A stretch of DNA of 13,631 nucleotides from an uncultured Clostridia bacterium (GTDB taxonomy: Bacteria > Bacillota > Clostridia > Lachnospirales > Lachnospiraceae): positions 1 to 13,631 of the forward strand of contig CAMZAI010000056.1 of the NCBI GenBank assembly GCA_947304065.1. Reading direction: 5' to 3'. The notes beneath the pieces were generated by a model that worked only from the letters and a program-made list of their open reading frames with translations, had not been told where the DNA came from and searched no databases. The translations under genes and the position numbers were made by a program. Positions 7,543-13,631 of this stretch are shown here, piece after piece (within the stretch, counting starts at the first letter, position 1; each line of letters starts with the position of its first letter).

Positions 7543-8136
7543 TCATTTCTCCGGTAAAAATCTGGCAAGGCATCCTCCGCCTTCGCCTTCCTTCCATACA
7601 TTATCGGTATAATGATACCACGCGATATCGTCTTCGGAAAGTGCTATTCCGATCTCGTTCAATCCGTCGCCGTCAATATCCTCACATTTGATCCCCGTAT
7701 CGGAGGTCACCTTCTGTCCCGCATCAAGTATAACGGAACCGACCCTGCTGCCGTCCGAGCTGTCGTATACAGCGTATCCGCTCCCGTCGTCAAATGGAGA
7801 CAGGCATATGCTGCTGCCGTTCCCGATCGCATAATCGGCGCTGTAGCTGCGCCAGGTGCGCCAGTCGCTGCCGACCGTTTCCCCGTCGGATTCGCTGCCG
7901 TCCCCGTCATCGGTAACTTCGTACACCTCGCCGTAATTGAATTCTCCGTCGTTATCAAACTTCGGATTCGGCTCGCTGTTCCGTACAGCAGAAGCAAGTA
8001 TGATCGTACAGACCACCAGGAACAGTCCACCGGCCGCCAAAAGCGCTCCCGCAACCATAATGATCACGCTTTTTTTGATGGCGAATTTTATCAGGACCGC
8101 GCCCAGGATGATCATAACAATATAACAAACTACCAT
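7543..8136 (-). CDS. Membrane-anchored protein with exposed acidic C-terminal domain, unknown function
   Basis: I do not recognise a family. The 197-residue product has two N-terminal hydrophobic helices (about 2-20 and 24-51) separated by KK, which suggests a hairpin in the membrane. The following 145 residues are rich in Asp, Gly and Ser. Near the end, EDIDGDGLNEIGIAL (about 152-166) matches the Asp-rich loop seen in FG-GAP/VCBS-type or EF-hand-like calcium sites, so calcium binding is possible. The ATG at 8136 has GAGGA about 9-10 bases upstream. The stop lies only 15 bases before the hybrid kinase start, and the kinase ribosome binding site lies in that gap, so they are almost surely co-transcribed. 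Because the kinase has no sizeable external domain, this protein is a candidate accessory sensor for it; that is inference from position alone. Confidence 0.82.
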   Translation of the reverse strand: MVVCYIVMIILGAVLIKFAIKKSVIIMVAGALLAAGGLFLVVCTIILASAVRNSEPNPKFDNDGEFNYGEVYEVTDDGDGSESDGETVGSDWRTWRSYSADYAIGNGSSICLSPFDDGSGYAVYDSSDGSRVGSVILDAGQKVTSDTGIKCEDIDGDGLNEIGIALSEDDIAWYHYTDNVWKEGEGGGCLARFLPEK

Positions 8137-8178
8137 TATTCTATATCCTCAAAATTTCAACCGAAGGCAATTTCTTTA

Positions 8179-8359
8179 TCAGTTCATGTCGATCTTGGCG
8201 CCCTTTACCAGCCACAGCGATTTCTCTCCGTCGAAAACGCGGCAAACATCCCAGTGGATCTCACCGTTTATGCCTTCATCAAGATAGCAGAACACTCCTG
8301 TTCATATTCTTCGATATGTAATTGTAATACTGTTCATCGAAAAAATAAGTGTCAAAAAG
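8179..8359 (-). pseudogene. Possible frameshifted remnant of a small protein domain
   Basis: This 237-base gap between the 445-aa lipoprotein and the 197-aa gene has no intact ORF. Two overlapping minus-strand frames each read as protein-like text. One (8359-8279) contains DTYFFDEQYYNYISKNMN. The other (8301-8179) contains GEIHWDVCRVFDGEKSLWL and ends at TGA (8179-8181). A single one-base shift near 8290-8301 would join them into about 60 residues. Neither has a convincing ribosome binding site (the only possible start in the second frame is GTG at 8295 without one). The spacing of aromatic residues and the FDG/WDG pattern resemble the C-terminal end of the upstream 445-aa lipoprotein, so it may be a decayed duplicate of that end. 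A -35-like TTGACA (8350-8355) is present, but the matching -10 (CAGTAT) is poor. This could also be chance. Confidence 0.35.
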
Positions 8360-8373
8360 TTACCTCTTAATGC

Positions 8374-9711
8374 TTAATACTCTATTTTTTCCAGAGATCC
8401 GCTCAGTGTATCGTACTGCACCCAATCGGATCCGTCCCACATTTCGGCCATGATGTATACCGCCTCGAACGCTCCTTCGGAGTTCGGCCGGCATACCTTT
8501 ACGCCGTACCAGTTTTCTTCGTCACTGCGATTTCCCGTGAAAATGTAATAATAATCGTGAGTGTCGAATCCCGCGGAATTCATTCTTTCTACAGCAATAG
8601 AATATATTCTCGAAGCATTACGTGAAGTAGCAAATATTCCGCACATCTCGGCTTCATACTCGCTCTCGAATTCATCTCTGTATACAGCGATCTCCGAAAT
8701 GACATCCTCGAAGTCTGTCGTTACAAGGATCTCATCCTTCTCAAGCGGCATATCTCCGAATTCGGAGAATCTCCAGCAAACATCAAGTAAGTCGCTGTCC
8801 GGAATGGCGAGGACAACGTCCAGAGTTCCGTACTGCTCATAGCCTTTCAGAGTGCCGGAATAAACAACCACTACTTCTCCGACATCGACAGATACTTTCT
8901 GAATTCGGCGAATACCGGCTTTTTCAAGCTTTTCGCAGAAGAAATCAAGCTTCTCCGTGGTCTCGTCATTCATGAAAGCAAAATAGCTCAGACCGGGTAC
9001 CTCAAAGGTATTTTTGCAATAGTTTCCGTATACTTCTGTCTCAACAGGATCGCCGAGAACATCCAGACGGAGTTTCATAGCGACATCCTCATAAATAGTC
9101 TCAATACCGCGTCTGTCGGCTATCGTATTATCTTCGGGAGTATCGTCGGGCTCATCATCTATCGTGTCGTCCGGTATATCATCCGGATCGTCGTCGGGGT
9201 AATAGTCTGAAGGAACATAACGCATCAGTTCTTCGCCTTCCGAATTGATCAGCTTTTCAGAGCTGACAATGGTCATTTCCCATTCATAGTCTCCGTTGTC
9301 CAGCTTCAGGGTATTTCCTTCGATCATGTATGTACCGAAGTCATCTTCACCGCCTTCACCGTACATTTCCCATGTTCCGTCTTCGTGGAAAGTGTAAAAG
9401 CAGTCCACAGCGTGGTCGGGACCGTAATGCCAGGAATCGCCAAGGATCATATTCCGGTAATCTTCAACGGGAATATCATCGGTATCCTTGCCGGCGCCCT
9501 CCGTAGGCTGTACGTCGGTTTTATCGGTTTTGTCTTCTTTGTCGGTTTTGTCGTCTTTGCTGTCCTTATCGGCTTTGTCGTCCTTACGTTCCTTATCGTC
9601 CTGTTCCTCGTTGCGATAATCGTCGTCATCATCCTCGTACTCATCGCCGCCGCAGGCGGTAAAAGCAAATACGGATAAACATAAGATCAGGAGCAAAAGT
9701 AGTTTTTTCAT
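8374..9711 (-). CDS. Lipoprotein with lipocalin-like domain and acidic linkers, unknown function
   Basis: The product is 445 residues and is predicted to be exported and lipid-anchored at Cys20 (lipobox FTAC after a leucine-rich signal). A very charged linker (about 25-66) consists of Asp/Lys repeats. Next comes a small beta domain (about 84-167) with the pattern FYTFHEDGTWEMYGEGG...GTYMIEGNTLKL, typical of the lipocalin-like/DUF5640-type domains in Firmicutes lipoproteins (assignment from pattern only). A second Asp/Pro linker (about 171-196) leads to a 250-residue C-terminal region that I do not recognise. The ATG at 9711 follows GGAGGG about 9 bases upstream, and the gene starts 18 bases after the protease stop, consistent with one operon. 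The beta domain is clearly related to the partial gene at 13405-13631, so the two lipoproteins are paralogues in that segment. No enzymatic motif is seen; a structural or binding role is possible. Confidence 0.86.
   Translation of the reverse strand: MKKLLLLLILCLSVFAFTACGGDEYEDDDDDYRNEEQDDKERKDDKADKDSKDDKTDKEDKTDKTDVQPTEGAGKDTDDIPVEDYRNMILGDSWHYGPDHAVDCFYTFHEDGTWEMYGEGGEDDFGTYMIEGNTLKLDNGDYEWEMTIVSSEKLINSEGEELMRYVPSDYYPDDDPDDIPDDTIDDEPDDTPEDNTIADRRGIETIYEDVAMKLRLDVLGDPVETEVYGNYCKNTFEVPGLSYFAFMNDETTEKLDFFCEKLEKAGIRRIQKVSVDVGEVVVVYSGTLKGYEQYGTLDVVLAIPDSDLLDVCWRFSEFGDMPLEKDEILVTTDFEDVISEIAVYRDEFESEYEAEMCGIFATSRNASRIYSIAVERMNSAGFDTHDYYYIFTGNRSDEENWYGVKVCRPNSEGAFEAVYIMAEMWDGSDWVQYDTLSGSLEKIEY
9514..9603 (-). 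repeat. Asp/Lys low-complexity coding repeat
   Basis: The segment encodes a run of short units such as DKxDKxDKTD in the linker of the 445-aa lipoprotein (residues about 37-66). At the DNA level it is built from repeats of a TCGGTTTTGTC/TTCTTTGTC kind on the plus strand. Such repeats can change in length by slippage; the frame is intact here. Confidence 0.6.
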
Positions 9712-9729
9712 CGCCTTATCCCTCCAACT

Positions 9730-11973
9730 TTAGTAATCATATTCAACTTCTCCGTCTTCGGTGACGTAGAAGACTTCAAAATCGGTCATGTAATAATCGC
9801 CGTAAATATCGTCGATGCAGAACGCATACAGATATTCTCCGGGATACATCTGGTCATACCAGATCTCGGGTTCTCCGTCGAAAACATACTCATCGCCGTA
9901 ATATCCGTAATCCCCGTCATAATCGAAATCATCGTCGAGAGGGATCGAATAGTAGAGCGGAATTATCTTATCGCCTTTTTTCAGCTTCGTGATATCCTTG
10001 GACGCCGCGCCTGACTCGTCGTCGATACCGTCCCAGGCACCCTCGATGACTATCGTGCCTTCATAGTCCATCTTCAGCCGCAGGTTTGTTTCCTCGCCGT
10101 TGAGCATTACCGGAGAGGTATAGTACACGCCTTCATCCGTATATCCGACAATATATGTTGCGAGATTCTGTCCGTCGGGAAGCGAGATCCAGCAGCCGTC
10201 GAAGTTGTCGAAGAAGATTCCGTATTCCCAATCCGCATCGATGTCGTATGTCTCGCCGTATTCTATTATCTCGGATCCGTCTTCGCTCATTACACAGACA
10301 ATTCCGTAAACGTCTGCCGCGTTGTAGTATCCGTCTTCGTCGAGCATGAAATAATAGGAACCGTCCTCGAATGTGGGTTCCACATCAAAGCCGATATAAG
10401 GACTCTCGCCGGTCACTTCGTAATCGTCGACATAATCCCAGTAAGCGTCATCGTAATAATCCCAGTCGTCGCCCCAGTACCAGTCGCCGTCGTCGTCAAA
10501 CCATGTATCGTCCTCATAATCCGAATACATATCGCCCGAAGCTCCGACACTTGCGAGCAGATCGACAAAGGAGAGGTAATACGGGCTAATGCAGACCTTT
10601 CCGAAGAAGGAGAGCTCGTTCGAACCCTGCACACTGATGGGATAATAAGTCGCAAGACCCGAAGCATTCTTATGCAGATCTCCGCTCACGGAATAGACCA
10701 CGGCATCGGAGATCGCTTTCGATGCTGCAGCCGCGTTCTTCGAATATGACGCGCAAGCCGAAGCGATGCCGCCGAGATCTATCATATTTGCGTAGCCTTC
10801 GGTCTTATTGTTGCCGCCGAAATCATCGATATCCAGGATCGCGCGCACGATATCGGCTCTCTTTTCGGCGTCTTCCGCCGCTTCATACAGATCCTTCGCA
10901 AAAGCATTGAAAGATGTGAGGATCGCGTCAACCTTAGAAAGATCGATGATCGAGAAGGTCACCTCATAGTCCTGGTCGTCCTCTTTGCAAGCCTTAAGGA
11001 AGCTGTCGGCCACTGTTTTTCCGAGCGCCCGTCCGTCCGCATTGGGATTCTTTACAAGATAATCGCCGATCGCCGTATAATCCCAGCCGCTTCCGGGCTC
11101 AACTTCCTCGGAACCGTACATGTAATCCGCAAAGGTAGCCAGTACGTTCGCCGATTCAACCGTTCCCATCAGGCAGGCGTCAAAGCCTACAAAATCAAGC
11201 TTCTTTCCGAATCCGCCTATCGCTTCGTTAAGCGAAGCATCGATCTCGGTCAGATCGAGCGAATCGCTGTAATATCTTTCATCAAAGCAGACGCCGGTAA
11301 TGCTTCCGCCGCCGTGATTCCAGAAGATCAGTCCGTTGTGCGCGGATGCATGGTTTTTAAGACCCCATTTGAGGAAATCCGTAAGAGTTGCGGGATCGCC
11401 CATGTTGCTTATCTTCTTCTCTTCAAGAAGAGTGATCTCTCCGTTCCGGATCAGATAGCGCTGAGTCTTGTCCGCGTCCACAACCTCGTTTTGCCAGGTA
11501 TTGGTACCGCCGGTCTGAACGATAAATTTGACCTTATCGCTTTCCGAAACCTCGAGCATCTCTTCGAGATCTCCCGTAGCGGCGTAGTATTTGGACTCCA
11601 GGTCCGTGCCGCACAGATAAACAAATAAGGTCCAGCCCGATGACTGTCCTTCGGCAGCGGCTCCGCTCATCTTTCTTCTGCTCACGGTCAGTTCGCCGGT
11701 TCCGCTGTTTACCGTCATCGACAGACTCTTCGTCTGGACGGTATCAACAGTGTTGTCTTTGTCTGCGCTCTGCGTGGGTGCAGGCTCCGCGGGCTCATCC
11801 TTTTTCCCTGTATCGGGGGAATCCGTAACATCCGCCGGAGTACCGGAAGCCACGGTCTGTGTGACCGGAGCTTCCGTAACATCGGTATTGATATCCTCAT
11901 CACTTCCGCATGCGGAAAGCAGCATTACTGCCGCAAGGATCATTGCCAAAAGACTCTTGATCTGCTTTTTCAT
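9730..11973 (-). CDS. Clostripain-family (peptidase C11) lipoprotein cysteine protease
   Basis: This is a predicted extracellular, lipid-anchored cysteine protease of 747 residues. The lipobox LSAC gives Cys22 as the anchor. A Thr/Pro/Asp linker (to about 100) precedes the catalytic domain (about 112-460), which begins with WTLFVYLCGTDLES and has His220 in IFWNHGGG and Cys267 in FDACLMG, the His-Cys dyad of family C11. Family members usually cleave after Arg or Lys and often mature by self-cleavage; that is family knowledge. Beyond it, about 475-512, is a run extremely rich in Asp, Trp and Tyr (DDWDYYDDAYWDYVDDY), then a beta-rich acidic C-terminal part ending in EVEYDY. The ATG at 11973 (MKKQIK) is preferred over 11997 because AAGGA lies 7 bases upstream and the upstream gene stop is at 11987, leaving a 13-base gap. 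The four neighbouring exported proteins suggest a surface protein-processing operon; self-processing of neighbours is not shown. Confidence 0.93.
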   Translation of the reverse strand: MKKQIKSLLAMILAAVMLLSACGSDEDINTDVTEAPVTQTVASGTPADVTDSPDTGKKDEPAEPAPTQSADKDNTVDTVQTKSLSMTVNSGTGELTVSRRKMSGAAAEGQSSGWTLFVYLCGTDLESKYYAATGDLEEMLEVSESDKVKFIVQTGGTNTWQNEVVDADKTQRYLIRNGEITLLEEKKISNMGDPATLTDFLKWGLKNHASAHNGLIFWNHGGGSITGVCFDERYYSDSLDLTEIDASLNEAIGGFGKKLDFVGFDACLMGTVESANVLATFADYMYGSEEVEPGSGWDYTAIGDYLVKNPNADGRALGKTVADSFLKACKEDDQDYEVTFSIIDLSKVDAILTSFNAFAKDLYEAAEDAEKRADIVRAILDIDDFGGNNKTEGYANMIDLGGIASACASYSKNAAAASKAISDAVVYSVSGDLHKNASGLATYYPISVQGSNELSFFGKVCISPYYLSFVDLLASVGASGDMYSDYEDDTWFDDDGDWYWGDDWDYYDDAYWDYVDDYEVTGESPYIGFDVEPTFEDGSYYFMLDEDGYYNAADVYGIVCVMSEDGSEIIEYGETYDIDADWEYGIFFDNFDGCWISLPDGQNLATYIVGYTDEGVYYTSPVMLNGEETNLRLKMDYEGTIVIEGAWDGIDDESGAASKDITKLKKGDKIIPLYYSIPLDDDFDYDGDYGYYGDEYVFDGEPEIWYDQMYPGEYLYAFCIDDIYGDYYMTDFEVFYVTEDGEVEYDY

Positions 11974-11984
11974 TTTCTCATCCT
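11966..11984 (-). repeat. Copy 2 of a 19-base identical translation-start segment
   Basis: The 19 bases spanning the ribosome binding site and start of the protease gene (AGGATGAGAAAATGAAAAA on the minus strand) are identical to those at 13368-13386 in front of the 462-aa lipoprotein. The identity covers AGGA, spacer, ATG and two lysine codons. A common origin is plausible; a good Shine-Dalgarno and a Met-Lys-Lys start could also converge. Confidence 0.5.
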
Positions 11985-11986
11985 TA

Positions 11987-13375
11987 TCAATCTGCATAGT
12001 CCCATGCGTTCAGTGTCTCATCGGTAGGAGTTTCTACCGAATTAAAGTCCAGGGGCGAAGTCTCCGTTACATATGTTTCACCTGAGTCGGGGTCGATATA
12101 GTAATACCTGTATGCTCCCGTATATGACCTGAGCCATACTACTATGTTTCCTTTTTCTTCGTCTGTATATACTCCGTCAGTAGTGCCGTAGTCTCCGGTT
12201 TGAAGCTTTTCGTTCATACTCTCATTGGTCTCGGCAAGATATTTTTCGATCGCCCGAAGGGCAGTCGCTTCATCCATCGTACGGGAAGATGAGGTGTCTG
12301 CGATCACCCTTGTGTCGCTGGTCAGCCACAGATCGTACTCACCGATCCTGATCATAACCATAATCCTGGCGTTTTCATAATCCCAATAAAATCTTCCTTT
12401 ATAGACTTCACCGGTATAACCGTCGTCCAGTAAGATATAGGTACCAAACTCGTCTTTACCCAGAGACCATGTCACATCCTCGTTCATGCCCTTTTCAAGG
12501 AAGCATAACTGACCCTGATCCTCCTCCATACCCAGATACAGGAATGCCGCATTGAACTCATCCATTGTCTCCATCGACATTTCATCGCCATAGTAAGGAT
12601 AATAGGTTCCAACCATCGGATCGTCAGCGCTCTGGCAATAAACACCGTAGTAAGTCGTTGCGATCACGTCTACAAATTCCTGATTCTCCAGTGTAAACTC
12701 TGCGCCAAAGCCGTCTCCGTAATCTCCGCCATCGCCGGAACCATTATCATAAGGGCTTACAATGAAAGGATTATCCCAAGTATCGTCGGAAATCTTTTCG
12801 AATGTCATCTCCGCCCAGTAAATGCAGTCGTCGCCGACTTCAAAGATATATGTTCCTTCCTCCGAATAAGTATGAATCGTTCCGTCTTCCGCCTCGTAAT
12901 ACATTACGCTGCCCGACTCGAATCTTTCATCTTCCTCGGAGAAATTCGTCCAAAACTCCATCCACGATCCGAAGGTCTCTTTGTCTGTCTCTTCGGAATA
13001 AACAGTGAAAACATCTGCCGCACCTTCACCGTCGATCGCAAGAATTATGTCGCCGCTCTGCCAGAGTCCGTCATACACATGTCCTGCGCTGTAGAACTCA
13101 TCGTCATAAGCTCCTGAGGGCTCATCGGTCGGTTCGGGCTCGGGCTCATCAGTGGGTTCGGGAGCTGCTGTGGGCTCGGGAGCAGCTGTGGGCTCCGCTG
13201 CCTTCGTAGGCTCCGCAGTAGGCTCAGTAGTCTTCGCAGGCTCGGTATCCTTAGTGTTGTCGACTGCCTGAGTTACGTCTGAATTTCCCGATGCAGCGGG
13301 TTCTTCTTTCTTTCCGCAGGCAGCAAGCGCTGCTATCATTACCAGGATCATTAATACAGAAATTACTTTTTTCAT
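11987..13375 (-). CDS. Lipoprotein with Pro/Glu/Thr linker and C-terminal SYTGAY/YIDPDSG domain, unknown function
   Basis: The product is 462 residues with a signal peptide and lipobox LAAC (Cys20), so it should be lipid-anchored outside the cell. A linker of repeated EPT/AEPT/APEPT units (about 41-87) works as a spacer through the cell wall. The middle has two beta-type segments, one around LWQSGDIILAIDGEG and one around EDVTWSLGKDEFGTYILLDDG, which resemble the lipocalin-like pattern of its neighbours. The last 95 residues (about 370-462) contain ALRAIEKYL and VVWLRSYTGAYRYYYIDPDSGETYVTE, a motif I recall from other Lachnospiraceae-type secreted proteins and which resembles PepSY-like ends; I cannot name a function. 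The ATG at 13375 has GAGGA 8 bases upstream. It follows the partial lipoprotein by 29 bases and precedes the protease by 13 bases, so it belongs to the same operon. Confidence 0.88.
   Translation of the reverse strand: MKKVISVLMILVMIAALAACGKKEEPAASGNSDVTQAVDNTKDTEPAKTTEPTAEPTKAAEPTAAPEPTAAPEPTDEPEPEPTDEPSGAYDDEFYSAGHVYDGLWQSGDIILAIDGEGAADVFTVYSEETDKETFGSWMEFWTNFSEEDERFESGSVMYYEAEDGTIHTYSEEGTYIFEVGDDCIYWAEMTFEKISDDTWDNPFIVSPYDNGSGDGGDYGDGFGAEFTLENQEFVDVIATTYYGVYCQSADDPMVGTYYPYYGDEMSMETMDEFNAAFLYLGMEEDQGQLCFLEKGMNEDVTWSLGKDEFGTYILLDDGYTGEVYKGRFYWDYENARIMVMIRIGEYDLWLTSDTRVIADTSSSRTMDEATALRAIEKYLAETNESMNEKLQTGDYGTTDGVYTDEEKGNIVVWLRSYTGAYRYYYIDPDSGETYVTETSPLDFNSVETPTDETLNAWDYAD
13115..13255 (-). 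repeat. EPT-type tandem repeat linker
   Basis: On the plus strand the DNA shows repeats such as GGGCTCGGGAGCTGCTGT and GGCTCATCGGTCGGTTC. They encode Pro/Glu/Thr/Ala-rich units in the linker of the 462-aa lipoprotein (residues about 41-87). Copy number may vary between strains. Confidence 0.65.
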
Positions 13376-13386
13376 TTTCTCATCCT
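13368..13386 (-). repeat. Copy 1 of a 19-base identical translation-start segment
   Basis: This covers the ribosome binding site, the ATG at 13375 and the lysine codons of the 462-aa lipoprotein. It matches 11966-11984 at the protease start over all 19 bases. Confidence 0.5.
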
Positions 13387-13404
13387 CAACCTTTCATTTA
13401 GTCT

Positions 13405-13631
13405 TTATTCGTCATCGTCGTCATCGTAGTAATCTTCGCGAACAAATCGTTTGAGAGCCTCGCCCTTCTCATCAACGATCTTATCGGCGTTTTTGATCGT
13501 AAAAGTGGTATTATAGAACTGGCCGGTCGTTTTGATCGTCTTTACTTCTACTATCACGTAAGTTCCTTCATCATAGGTGCCGCCGTCACTTGTCATGTGA
13601 AAAGTTACGTCTTCATTGAATGTATAATAGA
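13405..13631 (-). CDS. C-terminal end of a lipocalin-like lipoprotein (partial, runs off the window)
   Basis: The frame is open from the window edge to the TAA at 13405-13407. It encodes at least 75 residues; an internal Met at 13596 is not a real start, because the upstream codons (YYTFNEDVTFH) continue the protein. The sequence YYTFNEDVTFHMTSDGG...GTYVIVEVK...EKGEALKRFVREDYYDDDDDE lines up with residues about 105-176 of the 445-aa lipoprotein (FYTFHEDGTWEMYGEGG...GTYMIEGN...SEGEELMRYVPSDYYPDDDPDD). It is therefore a paralogue of that lipocalin-like domain. The protein ends in the Asp stretch, where the 445-aa protein goes on. The N-terminus and signal peptide are outside the window. It ends 29 bases before the 462-aa gene and is the first visible gene of the operon. 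Confidence 0.8.
   Translation of the reverse strand, partial: YYTFNEDVTFHMTSDGGTYDEGTYVIVEVKTIKTTGQFYNTTFTIKNADKIVDEKGEALKRFVREDYYDDDDDE

Noticed and set aside
8323..8355. Promoter with perfect TTGACA before the 197-aa gene
   Set aside because: At 17 bases spacing the -10 would be CAGTAT. The better TACAAT lies 23 bases away, outside the normal range, so it is only a weak candidate.
7612..8370. Plus-strand open frame of 252 codons over the 197-aa gene and the gap
   Set aside because: No ribosome binding site or domain pattern. The opposite strand gives a plausible membrane protein with a good start.

Overview
The window looks like a chromosomal segment of a Gram-positive Clostridia bacterium, most likely a Lachnospiraceae-like member. 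The reasons are balanced GC, three visible lipobox lipoprotein signals (MKK...AC), a clostripain-type (C11) secreted protease, Glu/Pro/Thr-rich lipoprotein linkers, strong AGGAG-type ribosome binding sites, and an HD-GYP cyclic-di-GMP phosphodiesterase joined to a two-component-type beta-propeller. This taxonomic call is inference; there is no rRNA or marker gene. Every gene I accept is on the minus strand, so the biological order runs from the high-coordinate end to the low-coordinate end.

Region by region, in transcription order: (1) 13631-8374 is a tight run of exported proteins. It holds the 3' end of a lipoprotein (cut by the window edge), a 462-aa lipoprotein with a Pro/Glu/Thr linker, a clostripain-family lipoprotein protease, and a 445-aa lipoprotein with a lipocalin-like domain. 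Gaps are 13-29 bases, as in an operon. (2) 8373-8137 has no intact gene but carries what looks like a frameshifted remnant of a small protein domain. (3) 8136-4458 is a signalling unit: a 197-aa membrane-anchored protein with an exposed acidic domain, a six-helix membrane hybrid histidine kinase (HisKA-HATPase-REC-HPt), and a REC-LuxR-type HTH response regulator. It is closed by an intrinsic terminator. (4) 4373-54 is a separate unit: a strong consensus-like sigma-A promoter, a structured leader of about 130 bases, and a 1383-aa sensor protein (signal peptide, propeller, Y_Y_Y domain, membrane helix, HD-GYP, duplicated C-terminal beta-rich domain).

Working model (inference): secreted and lipid-anchored proteins, including a protease, are made next to a phosphorelay and a large transmembrane c-di-GMP-degrading receptor. 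The segment may couple a surface or nutrient signal to transcription and c-di-GMP level. The most unusual points are the propeller/HD-GYP receptor with its duplicated cytoplasmic tail, the structured leader of its mRNA, and the shared domains among the neighbouring lipoproteins. I see no phage, transposon, CRISPR, tRNA or rRNA in the window.
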